Below are positions 16,582 through 25,269 of a stretch of 64,000 nucleotides of DNA, one piece after another. Origin of the DNA: Catenovulum agarivorans YM01 (GTDB lineage: Bacteria > Pseudomonadota > Gammaproteobacteria > Enterobacterales > Alteromonadaceae); NCBI RefSeq assembly GCF_000281085.1, contig NZ_JH767532.1:26433-90432 (forward strand), given 5' to 3'. The first letter of the stretch is position 1. Each line of letters starts with the position of its first letter. A program made the position numbers and the translations under genes. The notes beneath the pieces were generated by a model, which did not search any database, was not told the origin of the DNA, and was given only the letters and a program-made list of their open reading frames with translations.

Positions 16582-17777
16582 ATACATCTTTACTTTCGTT
16601 AATAGGTCGAAACACGGGCCTTTTTGAATTCGATCTAGAGAAAAATTCTAATAAATTACTTGAGATTGTTTCTGAAAGTTCATTCTTGGTTTTAGGTGGG
16701 GCAGGGACTATTGGTCAAGCCGTGACTAAAGAGATTTTTAAAAGATCACCCAAAAAATTACATGTTGTTGATATTAGCGAAAATAACATGGTTGAGCTCG
16801 TTCGAGATATAAGAAGCTCATTCGGCTATATTGAAGGTGAATTTAGGACACTTATTTTAGATATTGGTTCACTTGAATTTGATCGGTTCATCGAATTTGA
16901 CGGTCAATATGATTATGTCTTGAATCTATCTGCAATGAAACATGTTCGAAGTGAACGAGACCCATATACATTGATGAGAATGCTAAATACCAACGTTCTC
17001 AATACACAAACGTCGTTGTTAAAACTTAAAGATAGGGGCACAAAAAAATACTTTTGTGTCTCAACTGATAAAGCTGCTAATCCAGTAAACTTGATGGGTG
17101 CAACAAAGCGCTTAATGGAGAAAGTTGTTGGGAGTTATAGCAAAGAAATTGATATATCCATGGCTCGATTTGCAAATGTTGCCTTTTCAGATGGTTCTCT
17201 CTTATATGGATTTGAGAAACGTCTTTCCAAGAGGCAACCTATAGCAGCGCCTAGAGACATCAAACGATATTTTATGACCTCAGAAGAGTCTGGCGTACTA
17301 TGCCTAATGTCCTGTCTATTAGGTTATAGCGGAGACATTTTTTTTCCAAAATTAGATGAAAAAACCAATCTTATTACCTTCGCTGATATTGCTAAAAAAT
17401 ATTTGAAGTCTATGGGGTTAGAACCTTTCGAGTGTGAAAATGAGTTAGAAGCGAGAGCTTTCTTTCTAAAGACACCCAGAGCTGATTCTTCGAAATGGCC
17501 CTGCGTATTTTCCGATTCAGACACTACAGGTGAAAAACCATTCGAGGAATTTTTTGTAGACGGGGAAAGTGTTGACTTGGAGAGATATTTAGAAATTGGT
17601 GTGGTTGTAAATTCGCTAAGGAGCGATGAATTTTCTGTCACAGAGTTTGAACTAGACTACCATGAACTACGAAAGCAGAAGCGTTGGTCAAAACGATCAA
17701 TTGTGGAGTTTGTTTGTAAGCATGTTCCAGAGTTTAGCCATTTAGAACTCGATAAATATTTAGATCAAAAAATGTAA
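16578..17777 (+). CDS. NDP-sugar 4,6-dehydratase family SDR (LegB/CapD-like)
   Basis: A 399-residue extended SDR. The NAD-binding motif is VLGGAGTIGQAV near residue 38, followed by DISENNMVEL, LNLSAMKHVRSERDP and the catalytic STDKA..NLMGATKRLMEK, where methionine replaces the usual tyrosine as in CapD/PseB/FlaA1-type dehydratases. These remove water from UDP- or GDP-GlcNAc as the first step to bacillosamine, pseudaminic or legionaminic acid sugars. The aminotransferase, acetyltransferase and CBS-nucleotidyltransferase that follow suggest the GDP-linked legionaminic route known in Campylobacter. That pathway assignment is inference. Confidence 0.75.
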   Translation: MNTSLLSLIGRNTGLFEFDLEKNSNKLLEIVSESSFLVLGGAGTIGQAVTKEIFKRSPKKLHVVDISENNMVELVRDIRSSFGYIEGEFRTLILDIGSLEFDRFIEFDGQYDYVLNLSAMKHVRSERDPYTLMRMLNTNVLNTQTSLLKLKDRGTKKYFCVSTDKAANPVNLMGATKRLMEKVVGSYSKEIDISMARFANVAFSDGSLLYGFEKRLSKRQPIAAPRDIKRYFMTSEESGVLCLMSCLLGYSGDIFFPKLDEKTNLITFADIAKKYLKSMGLEPFECENELEARAFFLKTPRADSSKWPCVFSDSDTTGEKPFEEFFVDGESVDLERYLEIGVVVNSLRSDEFSVTEFELDYHELRKQKRWSKRSIVEFVCKHVPEFSHLELDKYLDQKM

Positions 17778-17780
17778 TAT

Positions 17781-18932
17781 ATGAAAACACTAGATGTGGT
17801 CAAATTTATACAAGATTATTACCAAACAAATTCGGTAATACCTTTGCATGCTCCATATTTTAATCAAACAGATAAAGATCTTATAAGCGACACAATTGAC
17901 TCGACTTTTGTCTCTACAGTTGGTCGTTATGTTGATTTGTTCGAGCAAAAATTGGAGTCATTTACAGGCAGTAACAGGTGTATTGCTACCGTGAATGGCA
18001 CATCTGCGTTACATGTTGCGTTAAGCTTATCTGGTGTAGGAAACGGTGACTTTGTAATAACACAAGCTCTCAGTTTTGTAGCGACAGCAAATGCTATTAA
18101 ATACTGCGGTGCTAGCCCTATATTTATTGATGTTGATACTGAAACGCTTGGTCTTTCGCCGTCGTCACTCGAAACATATTTGTCTGAAAATGCACAATTG
18201 ACAGAAGATGGAGCCTGTATTCATGTTAAAACTAAACGCAGAATCAGTGCTATTGTACCTATGCATACGCTTGGACACCCTTGCGATATGGATGAACTAT
18301 GTAGGGTTGCGAATGACTGGAATTTACCCGTTGTGGAGGATGCTGCTGAATCATTAGGTTCTACCTATAAAAGTAAGCATTGTGGAACAATAGCATCTTT
18401 GGGAGCGACCAGTTTTAATGGTAATAAAATTATTACAACTGGTGGCGGTGGGGCAATATTCGCTCAAGATTCGACATTAGCTGATAGGGCAAAGCACTTA
18501 ACTACAACTGCCAAAGTGGCACATGCCTTTGAAATGTATCATGATGAGTTGGGTTACAATTATAGGATGCCCAATTTAAACGCGGCTTTAGGATGTGCTC
18601 AGATTGATAGGTTGCCAGAATATCTAAATGATAAGAGAAGGTTAGCAAACTTATATCGAAATTTATTTGAAGATAGTGAATATCAATTTATTGTGGAACC
18701 GCAAAATTGCAAGTCAAACTACTGGTTAAATGCTATACGTTGTCCTGATGTTGACAGCAAACAAAACCTAATAGAACAATGTATTAAAGCCCAAATTTTA
18801 GTCAGACCTCTATGGCAATTATTACATACACTTCCACATTTAAGAGATTGTGAAATAGGTAATTTGAGCAATTCAGTTGAAGCCTATAACACAATAGTTT
18901 GTCTACCTAGCTCGATTAAGTCAGCGCTATGA
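17781..18932 (+). CDS. LegC-type PLP aminotransferase (DegT/DnrJ/EryC1 family)
   Basis: A 383-residue sugar aminotransferase. It opens with IPLHAPYFNQTDKDLI and carries the NGTSALHVAL phosphate-binding region, VEDAAESLGS with the PLP-binding aspartate, and the Schiff-base lysine in FNGNKIITTGGGG. The spacing matches LegC/PerA-like enzymes that aminate C4 of a 4-keto-6-deoxy sugar. Product of the neighbouring dehydratase is the likely substrate. It overlaps the next gene by 4 bases. Family certain, LegC subgroup likely. Confidence 0.85.
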   Translation: MKTLDVVKFIQDYYQTNSVIPLHAPYFNQTDKDLISDTIDSTFVSTVGRYVDLFEQKLESFTGSNRCIATVNGTSALHVALSLSGVGNGDFVITQALSFVATANAIKYCGASPIFIDVDTETLGLSPSSLETYLSENAQLTEDGACIHVKTKRRISAIVPMHTLGHPCDMDELCRVANDWNLPVVEDAAESLGSTYKSKHCGTIASLGATSFNGNKIITTGGGGAIFAQDSTLADRAKHLTTTAKVAHAFEMYHDELGYNYRMPNLNAALGCAQIDRLPEYLNDKRRLANLYRNLFEDSEYQFIVEPQNCKSNYWLNAIRCPDVDSKQNLIEQCIKAQILVRPLWQLLHTLPHLRDCEIGNLSNSVEAYNTIVCLPSSIKSAL

Positions 18933-19513
18933 TTAAACTCGTATTACTTGGAGGCGGAGGACATTGCCATTCTGTTATAGATGTTATTCAGCTTACAAGG
19001 CAATATGAAATTCTGGGTATATTGGATTCTAGATTGCCTAAAGGGCACTCAGTGTTTGGGCATGAAGTGCTGGGTGGAGATGAACTAATCAAACACTACC
19101 TCAACAAGGATGTCCTCTTTGTAAACGCTATTGGCCAAATTGGTGTTACTGAAAGCCGAATTAAGCTTTTTCGAGTTGTTAAACAAAGTGGTGGGACATT
19201 TGCAACGATTGTTTCCCCTAGAGCTTATGTGGGCATTAACGTCAGAGTTGGAGAGGGGACTATTGTTATGCATGATAGTTTAATCAATGCAAATTCCATT
19301 GTGGGAACAAACTGTATAATAAATTCAAAATCTCTTATAGAACATGATTGTTTAGTGGGTGACAATTGTCATATTTCAACTGGCGCCATTTTAAATGGAG
19401 GTGTTGAAGTTGGTGACAACTGTTTTATTGGAAGCGGAAGCGTGTGTGTGCAGAGCGCTAAAATACCAAAAAACTCTTTTATTAAAGCACAATCCTTATA
19501 TAAAGGGGCTTAG
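18929..19513 (+). CDS. Sugar O/N-acyltransferase, NeuD/PglD-like hexapeptide protein
   Basis: A 194-residue protein with an N-terminal Rossmann-like GGGGHCHSVIDVI motif and a C-terminal left-handed beta-helix built from hexapeptide turns (VGINVRVGEGTIV, NSIVGTNCIINSKSLIEHDCLVG), including the EHDC catalytic-histidine region of PglD. PglD/LegH acetylates the C4 amino group made by the aminotransferase. It overlaps the LegC-like gene by 4 bases, supporting consecutive pathway steps. The family is clear. Confidence 0.85.
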   Translation: MIKLVLLGGGGHCHSVIDVIQLTRQYEILGILDSRLPKGHSVFGHEVLGGDELIKHYLNKDVLFVNAIGQIGVTESRIKLFRVVKQSGGTFATIVSPRAYVGINVRVGEGTIVMHDSLINANSIVGTNCIINSKSLIEHDCLVGDNCHISTGAILNGGVEVGDNCFIGSGSVCVQSAKIPKNSFIKAQSLYKGA

Positions 19514-19515
19514 TT

Positions 19516-20631
19516 ATGAGTTCAAAAATTATCTTAGACCATGAGCTATTTATCAGTGAAAAACAAACGTTATTGTTTGCACTTAAGCTTATGGACAAAT
19601 TGGGCAGAAAGTTATTAATTGTCGTTGATCAGAATGCTAAATATCTAACTTTGCTTTCAATTGGTGACGTGCAACGAGCAATTATCAGTGATGTCGATTT
19701 AAATTCATCAATTGAAAGTACAGTTTTAGAGAGTAAGTTAGTAGCAAGTCACGTAGATTCCATTCAGAAAATCAAGAAAATGATGGTTAAAATTCGTTGT
19801 GAATTTATGCCAGTAATTGATTCTGAAGCTAATGTTGTAAAAATTTATTTCTGGACAGACTTGTTTGGTAAATTACAGCTCCCTGTAACAAATAGCCGTG
19901 TTGATGCCCCTGTAGTTTTAATGGCTGGAGGTCAGGGTACTAGACTTAAACCAATCTCTAATGTTTTACCCAAGCCACTTATACCAGTGGGTGACAAAAC
20001 TATCATTGAATCTATTATGTCTCAATTTAGTGATATCGGGTGCAAGCATTTTTATGTATCGGTTAATTATAAAAAAGATCTAATAGAGCATTTTTTGAAC
20101 CAGTTGGTTACACCATCCATTAATATTAGATATGTTTATGAAGAAAAGCCATTAGGAACAGCTGGTGCATTGGCATTTCTAAAAGACGAAATTAACCAAA
20201 CTTTCTTTTTGTCAAATTGTGATATTTTACTTCAGCAAGATTTAAGTCAACTATATGATTTTCATAAAAGCAATAATAACGAGATTACTTTAGTATCAGC
20301 TTTAAAACATCATAGGTTGTCTTATGGCACAATCACAACTAAAGAAGATGGGTTGTTAGATTCACTTAATGAAAAGCCTGAACTCACGTTTAAAATTAAC
20401 GCCGGTGTATACGTATTAGAACCTCACTTGTTGAAAGAGATCCCTAATAATACCTTTTATCATATTACAGACCTGATCAATACCGTTAAGGAGCGTGGAG
20501 GGAGAGTTGGCGTATTCCCTGTTAGTGAAAAGTCATGGTTTGATATTGGCGAGTGGCCTGAATATATTAAAACCGTCAGACATTTTAATGGAGACGAAAA
20601 TTTTTTAGGTCTAGAACTTCCACATGACTAG
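19516..20631 (+). CDS. CBS-domain sugar nucleotidyltransferase (PtmE-like)
   Basis: A 371-residue protein with two N-terminal CBS-type repeats (about residues 1-120) and a nucleotidyltransferase domain starting VVLMAGGQGTRLKP near residue 134, with LPKPLIPVGDK and a late YEEKPLGTAGAL. Campylobacter PtmE, which makes GDP-GlcNAc for legionaminic acid synthesis, has this same CBS-plus-transferase build. With LegB-, LegC- and PglD-like genes directly upstream, a GDP-sugar-forming role is reasonable. The LegG, LegI and LegF steps are not visible in the window and could lie to the left. Confidence 0.8.
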   Translation: MSSKIILDHELFISEKQTLLFALKLMDKLGRKLLIVVDQNAKYLTLLSIGDVQRAIISDVDLNSSIESTVLESKLVASHVDSIQKIKKMMVKIRCEFMPVIDSEANVVKIYFWTDLFGKLQLPVTNSRVDAPVVLMAGGQGTRLKPISNVLPKPLIPVGDKTIIESIMSQFSDIGCKHFYVSVNYKKDLIEHFLNQLVTPSINIRYVYEEKPLGTAGALAFLKDEINQTFFLSNCDILLQQDLSQLYDFHKSNNNEITLVSALKHHRLSYGTITTKEDGLLDSLNEKPELTFKINAGVYVLEPHLLKEIPNNTFYHITDLINTVKERGGRVGVFPVSEKSWFDIGEWPEYIKTVRHFNGDENFLGLELPHD

Positions 20632-20677
20632 CACAACCACAAAATAAAGTTAGATGTTATTGCTATGATTAATAATT

Positions 20678-21838
20678 ATGTCCAATTGTAAAAAGCTACT
20701 TATTGTTGGTAACCCCAACGCAGAACTCACAAAGGAATTAGTCAAAGCATACCGAAAGAAGCTCCCTAGTCTTCAAATTGACTGTTTTGCTTTACGTCCT
20801 CTTGAATCGAACCAAGAGAATGTTTTTGATAAAATTTATAACAATAGTATGTTCGAATGGTGGACTCGCAATTTTAAGACTAGAGCGAGAATTGGCTGGC
20901 TACTGGGTGTTTTATTAAACTTAATTCCTAACATTATTCAGCATACTCGTTTCAGCCGCTACGACGTTGTTCAAGTTCAATATGTTTCTCTTTTACACCA
21001 ATATGCAATGCGTTTTTATCGGATGATTGGTAAAAAAATTTGGATTGTTTTTTGGGGGACAGATTTATTCAGGTGCAACCGATTCGACATACTAGGCACA
21101 ATAGTTAAAGGTGCAGATCAAATTAATTGCCACACTCCTGAGTTAAAACAAACATTGTTGGAAAATTTACCAAACGCCAGTTTAAGTAAAAAAAATTGGA
21201 CTCAATGTTTTTTTGGTTTAACACCACTAGAGTTAATTTCTGAATTTAAAGAGAAGCAATATTCAAAACTCGAGTTGTTTAATGTTTTACATATCGCACC
21301 AACAGATAAAAAGATTATTGCGCTAGGATATAATGCCTCTTCTGCTCAACAACACTTAAAAGTCATAGAGAATTTGTCAGATGACGTTTTTAGCAACGCT
21401 CAAATATGGTTACCGATGACTTATGGCAATTCAAGTGAATACATACGGAAAGTAGAAAAAGCGCTAATTGATAAAAATGCAGACTATGTAATTATTCAAG
21501 AGTTCATGACCAATGAGCAAGTTGCTGCACTGCGAATGTTGACGGATATATTAATTCAAGTCCAAGTTTCAGACTCATTTTCAGGTTCAATGCAAGAACA
21601 CTTGTATTGCGGCTGTTTAGTGATCACGGGGTCATGGCTTCCATATTCTACCTTGATAGAACGAGGTATTTTAATGTTAAAGGTCGACCAAATTTCTGAG
21701 ATCGGTGGTGTGATAACGAGAGCGATGAGCAATTTTGATGAACTTTATGAAAATTTACAGATAAATCCAGACATAATCGAGTCCATTAGTAAATGGGACA
21801 ACGTTATTGATAATTGGGTACAAGCAACGATTAAGTAA
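20678..21838 (+). CDS. GT-B glycosyltransferase, WecF-like
   Basis: A 386-residue protein. Features resembling the Fuc4NAc transferase WecF are WIVFWGTDLFR and IIALGYNASSAQQHLKVIENL, a phrase close to the conserved GYSA..QQH..VL in that family. It lacks obvious membrane segments. The substrate is unclear because no other Fuc4NAc genes are nearby. The preceding gap of 46 bases and the following 62 bases are the longest in this part of the island, so it may start a new transcript segment. Confidence 0.65.
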   Translation: MSNCKKLLIVGNPNAELTKELVKAYRKKLPSLQIDCFALRPLESNQENVFDKIYNNSMFEWWTRNFKTRARIGWLLGVLLNLIPNIIQHTRFSRYDVVQVQYVSLLHQYAMRFYRMIGKKIWIVFWGTDLFRCNRFDILGTIVKGADQINCHTPELKQTLLENLPNASLSKKNWTQCFFGLTPLELISEFKEKQYSKLELFNVLHIAPTDKKIIALGYNASSAQQHLKVIENLSDDVFSNAQIWLPMTYGNSSEYIRKVEKALIDKNADYVIIQEFMTNEQVAALRMLTDILIQVQVSDSFSGSMQEHLYCGCLVITGSWLPYSTLIERGILMLKVDQISEIGGVITRAMSNFDELYENLQINPDIIESISKWDNVIDNWVQATIK

Positions 21839-21900
21839 TTAGCTATAAAGGATAAATTTATTTATCCGATATCAAATTAAGTCCTGTAATTGGAAATGGT

Positions 21901-23217
21901 ATGAATAAAACTCCCGGCACATTAGGCAAGTTGGCAAATAAGCAAGCGACCATAGGTATTATTGGACTTGGCTATGTAGGTTTACCCTTAGCTATGCAGT
22001 TTTCAAGGGTAGGTTTCAAAGTAGTTGGTTTTGATATAGATAAAACCAAAGTGGAGAAGCTATCTGTTGGAGAATGTTACATTCAAACAGTATCGAAAGC
22101 AGACATATTGGCTGGACTTGCAAACGGTTTTATTGCAACTTCAGATATGTCGATAGTAAGTGAATGTGATGCGATTGTTTTATGCTTACCAACACCACTA
22201 AACAAATATAAAGAACCAGACCTTAAATATGTAACGGATACTTTGGATCAGATTGTTCAGTATTTTGTTCCTGGGCAAGTTTTATCCTTTGAAAGTACTA
22301 CTTACCCAGGCACAACTGATGAAGTTATCGTACCAAGAATTGAATCTGCTGGATTGATCGTTGGTGAAAATTTTTATGTGGTTTATTCTCCTGAACGAGA
22401 AGACCCAGGTAATCAAAAATATAGCACACATAGCATACCAAAAGTCATAGCTGGTGTTACCGAGGAGTGCTTACAAGTTGGATTAGCTCTTTATAAGCAC
22501 CCAATAGAAACTCTCGTACCAGTTACGTCTGTCAAAGTAGCTGAAATGACCAAGTTATTAGAAAATATTCACAGAGCTGTGAACATCGGACTCGTTAATG
22601 AAATGAAGATCGTTTGCGACAAGATGGGAATTAATATTTTTGAGGTCATCCGTGCCGCAGCGACTAAACCATTTGGCTTTACACCGTATTATCCTGGACC
22701 AGGGATCGGTGGACATTGTATACCGGTCGACCCTTTCTATCTCACATGGAAAGCCAAAGAGTTTGATATTGAAACTCGCTTTATTGAACTTTCTGGTATG
22801 GTTAATTCAGGTATGCCTGCATGGGTCGTAACTAAAATAACTGACGCATTAAACAACAATAAGAAAGCAGTCAATGGTAGCTCAATTCTAGTTTTAGGTG
22901 TTGCGTATAAGAAGAATGTTGACGACACCCGAGAATCACCATCGCTTAAAATTATAGAGTTATTGCAAAATAAAGGTGCTTACGTGGATTATTCAGATCC
23001 TCACGTTCCAACTATGCCTAAACTCCGAAAATATTCATTTGATATGAATTCAACAAACCTTACCGCCGATGTTATTTCCACATACGATGCAGTGGTGCTG
23101 GTGACGGAGCATGATGGTTTCGACTATGAGATGATTTTATCGCATGCTCAACTTATCGTGGACACAAGAGGCCACTTCCTTCATCGAGAAACAAATAACA
23201 AAGTGGTATGGGCCTAA
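21901..23217 (+). CDS. UDP-sugar 6-dehydrogenase (WbpA/WecC-like)
   Basis: A 438-residue member of the UDP-glucose/UDP-ManNAc/UDP-GlcNAc dehydrogenase family. It has the NAD motif [14 protein letters not shown], the [12 protein letters not shown] segment, the ammonium-site [15 protein letters not shown] region with the catalytic lysine, and the catalytic cysteine in [13 protein letters not shown]. The C-terminal domain has [17 protein letters not shown]. It oxidises the C6 hydroxyl twice to give a uronic acid. The family members with [11 protein letters not shown] are usually WbpA-like (UDP-GlcNAc). It overlaps the next gene slightly. Confidence 0.85.
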   Translation: MNKTPGTLGKLANKQATIGIIGLGYVGLPLAMQFSRVGFKVVGFDIDKTKVEKLSVGECYIQTVSKADILAGLANGFIATSDMSIVSECDAIVLCLPTPLNKYKEPDLKYVTDTLDQIVQYFVPGQVLSFESTTYPGTTDEVIVPRIESAGLIVGENFYVVYSPEREDPGNQKYSTHSIPKVIAGVTEECLQVGLALYKHPIETLVPVTSVKVAEMTKLLENIHRAVNIGLVNEMKIVCDKMGINIFEVIRAAATKPFGFTPYYPGPGIGGHCIPVDPFYLTWKAKEFDIETRFIELSGMVNSGMPAWVVTKITDALNNNKKAVNGSSILVLGVAYKKNVDDTRESPSLKIIELLQNKGAYVDYSDPHVPTMPKLRKYSFDMNSTNLTADVISTYDAVVLVTEHDGFDYEMILSHAQLIVDTRGHFLHRETNNKVVWA

Positions 23218-24023
23218 CTATGTTGGAGTGGTCTCAAGTAGATGCAACCTTTATTATTTCGACAGGGCGAACTGGGACCCGTTTTTTAGCAGATAAACTA
23301 TCTAAATATGCTAACCATGCATTAGTCCATCATGAACCTCAACCTAATTTGCAAAAAGAGGCATTTGAGTATTATTCTCAGGGGAAAGTTGATTCCGATT
23401 ATTGCGCATTATTTAAGATGAACCGGCTTAATGTGTTAGATGAGCTTCGTTCATTAGGGCGAAGTACTTATATTGAATCTAATGGTGGCATTACATTTAT
23501 GTTGCCGCATATTTGTTCATTGTTTAAGAGTTGCAATGTCGTACACATTGTTCGTGACCCGAGAACTTGGATACCATCAGCATATAGCCGTACGCAAATC
23601 CGAGATGGGAAATCTGAGTTGAAATATTTGCGTGATAGCTCTTGGGTTGTGTCACCACAAAATTTAGAAAACGATCCTTATCGCGATAGATGGCAAAATA
23701 TGAATTTGATAGAACGCTTGAGTTGGATTTGGGAATTTAAAAACCGTTACGTATTGGACAAGGTAGCCTCAAATTGCGAGACGTTGATGCTGAGGTACGA
23801 AGACGTATTTGAAGCACTGGACTGTGACAGTAAGAAAAAAATTTTAGAGGTCTGTCAGGTAGATTTACAAGTACTGTCTAATGAGAAAATACTCGAAGAT
23901 TTTAACGATAAAATCAATCAAACCTCAAAATTCGAATTAGATAACTATTTGAACTGGGCGAAAGAAGATGTTTTAAAGTGTGATGCAATCGTAACACAAC
24001 TTAGAAATAGATTTTATTCATAG
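23208..24023 (+). CDS. Sulfotransferase-like protein 2
   Basis: A 271-residue protein with [17 protein letters not shown] near residue 15 (5'-phosphosulfate loop of PAPS-dependent sulfotransferases) and [18 protein letters not shown], the 3'-phosphate motif. It resembles sulfotransferase 1 of this island in both motifs. An alternative ATG at 23220 would give a start equivalent to that of protein 1 and would remove the 10-base overlap with the dehydrogenase gene; neither has a clear ribosome-binding site. It is the last gene before flagellin. Confidence 0.75.
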   Translation: MGLTMLEWSQVDATFIISTGRTGTRFLADKLSKYANHALVHHEPQPNLQKEAFEYYSQGKVDSDYCALFKMNRLNVLDELRSLGRSTYIESNGGITFMLPHICSLFKSCNVVHIVRDPRTWIPSAYSRTQIRDGKSELKYLRDSSWVVSPQNLENDPYRDRWQNMNLIERLSWIWEFKNRYVLDKVASNCETLMLRYEDVFEALDCDSKKKILEVCQVDLQVLSNEKILEDFNDKINQTSKFELDNYLNWAKEDVLKCDAIVTQLRNRFYS

Positions 24024-24115
24024 CTAGTTGTTTATTAATCTTGCCCTTCCCACCAATATGCTATACTGTACAAATATTATCCACTTGATGTTTAAGTTGT
24101 ACAAAGGATACGGTC

Positions 24116-24922
24116 ATGGCGATTAACAATGTCTCTTCAGGTTCAAACAGTTTCTTTTTGGATCAAATCCAGCGTAAGCAAGATGATAATTTAGAGAAAC
24201 TAGCCTCGGGTAAAAAAGTAAATAAAGCGGCTGATGCAGCTGCGGCTCAACAGATTATTGAGCGTTTATCTTCTGAATCAAATGCTTATCAGCAGTCTAT
24301 TCGTAATGCTTACGATGGTATTTCGTTGTCACAAGTTGCAGATGGTGCATTACAGGGCATTAATGATGATGCGCAGCGCATTCGTGAATTAACTCAGCAG
24401 GCGGGTAGTGGCATTTTAACTGACGCTGATCGCAAAGCCATTCAGTCTGAAATTTCCGGTTTACAGCAAAATATTCAAGACACTATTAACAACACCGAGT
24501 TTAACGGTAAGTCTTTGTTCACTGAAGACAGTGAATTTTCATTCCAAGTAGGCTCTGGTGCAGGGCAATCGCGCTCGGTAAATACCACAGATTTATCATC
24601 ACAGTTGAATGATGTATTTAATATTGATGTGACTGTTGCTGGTGGAGTCGATTCAGCGTTGCAAACACTGGATGATGCAATTGGCACTATTGGTGAGCAG
24701 CGTGGTGACTTAGGTGCTACCCAAAATGCCTTTCAATCGTCTATCAATAACTTATCGACGACTAACGAGAATGTCCAAGCTGCGCGTAGCCGTTTGCAAG
24801 ATACGGATTTTGCGCAAGCAACAGCTGATAAAGCAGCCAACGATATTTTATCGCAAAGCACTAGCGCAGTTGCAGTGCAAGCTCGTCAAAGCCAGCAGTC
24901 GGTTTTAAGTCTGTTAAGTTAG
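24116..24922 (+). CDS. Flagellin, short form
   Basis: A 268-residue flagellin with the conserved N-terminal D0/D1 region (MAINNVSSGSNSF, LEKLASGKKVNKAADAAA, YDGISLSQVADGAL) and C-terminal D1/D0 region (DTDFAQATADKAANDILSQ, VAVQARQ). The variable middle is very short, so the filament lacks a large D2/D3 domain. Position beside a Maf gene and glycan genes suggests that it is the glycosylated substrate. Upstream there is TTGCCC, 15 bases, TATACT (about 24042-24068), a possible sigma-70-like promoter with short spacing; no clear sigma-28 site was seen. A strong terminator follows. Confidence 0.92.
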   Translation: MAINNVSSGSNSFFLDQIQRKQDDNLEKLASGKKVNKAADAAAAQQIIERLSSESNAYQQSIRNAYDGISLSQVADGALQGINDDAQRIRELTQQAGSGILTDADRKAIQSEISGLQQNIQDTINNTEFNGKSLFTEDSEFSFQVGSGAGQSRSVNTTDLSSQLNDVFNIDVTVAGGVDSALQTLDDAIGTIGEQRGDLGATQNAFQSSINNLSTTNENVQAARSRLQDTDFAQATADKAANDILSQSTSAVAVQARQSQQSVLSLLS

Positions 24923-24993
24923 CTCAGTTTAGAGAGCTAGGTTTAGCGAGTTAGTTTTTTAGCTACTACTGATAGTCTAAAGTTTTTGTTAAG

Positions 24994-25032
24994 ATGGCGG
25001 TGTACTTAAATTAAGTACACCGCCATTTTGTT
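24994..25032 (+). terminator. Rho-independent terminator of the flagellin gene
   Basis: A perfect 16-base stem, ATGGCGGTGTACTTAA against its complement, at 24994-25026, followed by TTTGTTT. It lies about 70 bases after the flagellin stop codon. Confidence 0.85.
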
Positions 25033-25038
25033 TGTATT

Positions 25039-25237
25039 TAACCTGAACTCTGGATAACAAATTAGCTAATATTTTGTAATTCATAACAAAGTTTATTTAT
25101 AAGTATTCTAGGGAGATAGTTATTCTTAGAGCAAGGCGAATTTGCGTACGTAATAGCTGGCTATTACTAGCGAATTCAACGCAGCTGTAAGGATAAATAG
25201 CCCCTAGAAAGCAAGTTGTTATCCAGAGTTCAGGTTA
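25039..25237. mobile_element. MITE-like element with 22-base terminal inverted repeats
   Basis: The ends TAACCTGAACTCTGGATAAC.. (25039-25060) and its exact inverse (25216-25237) enclose about 155 bases that fold into a long imperfect hairpin (CTAGGG..CCCTAG and TAATAGC..GCTATTA). No open reading frame is present, so it would be non-autonomous. TATTTA occurs at both outer borders (25035-25040 and 25236-25241) and could be a target duplication. It separates flagellin from uvrC. Shorter sequences matching its ends occur at 28578-28599 and 35638-35657. Confidence 0.75.
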
Positions 25238-25269
25238 TTTAAAGTTCAGGTTTAGTTGTAACTATTTGC

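Noticed and set aside
24030..24115. Sigma-28 or sigma-54 promoter for flagellin
   Set aside because: No convincing TAAAGTTT/GCCGATAA or TGGCAC/TTGC pair was found; only a sigma-70-like TTGCCC/TATACT with short spacing is visible.
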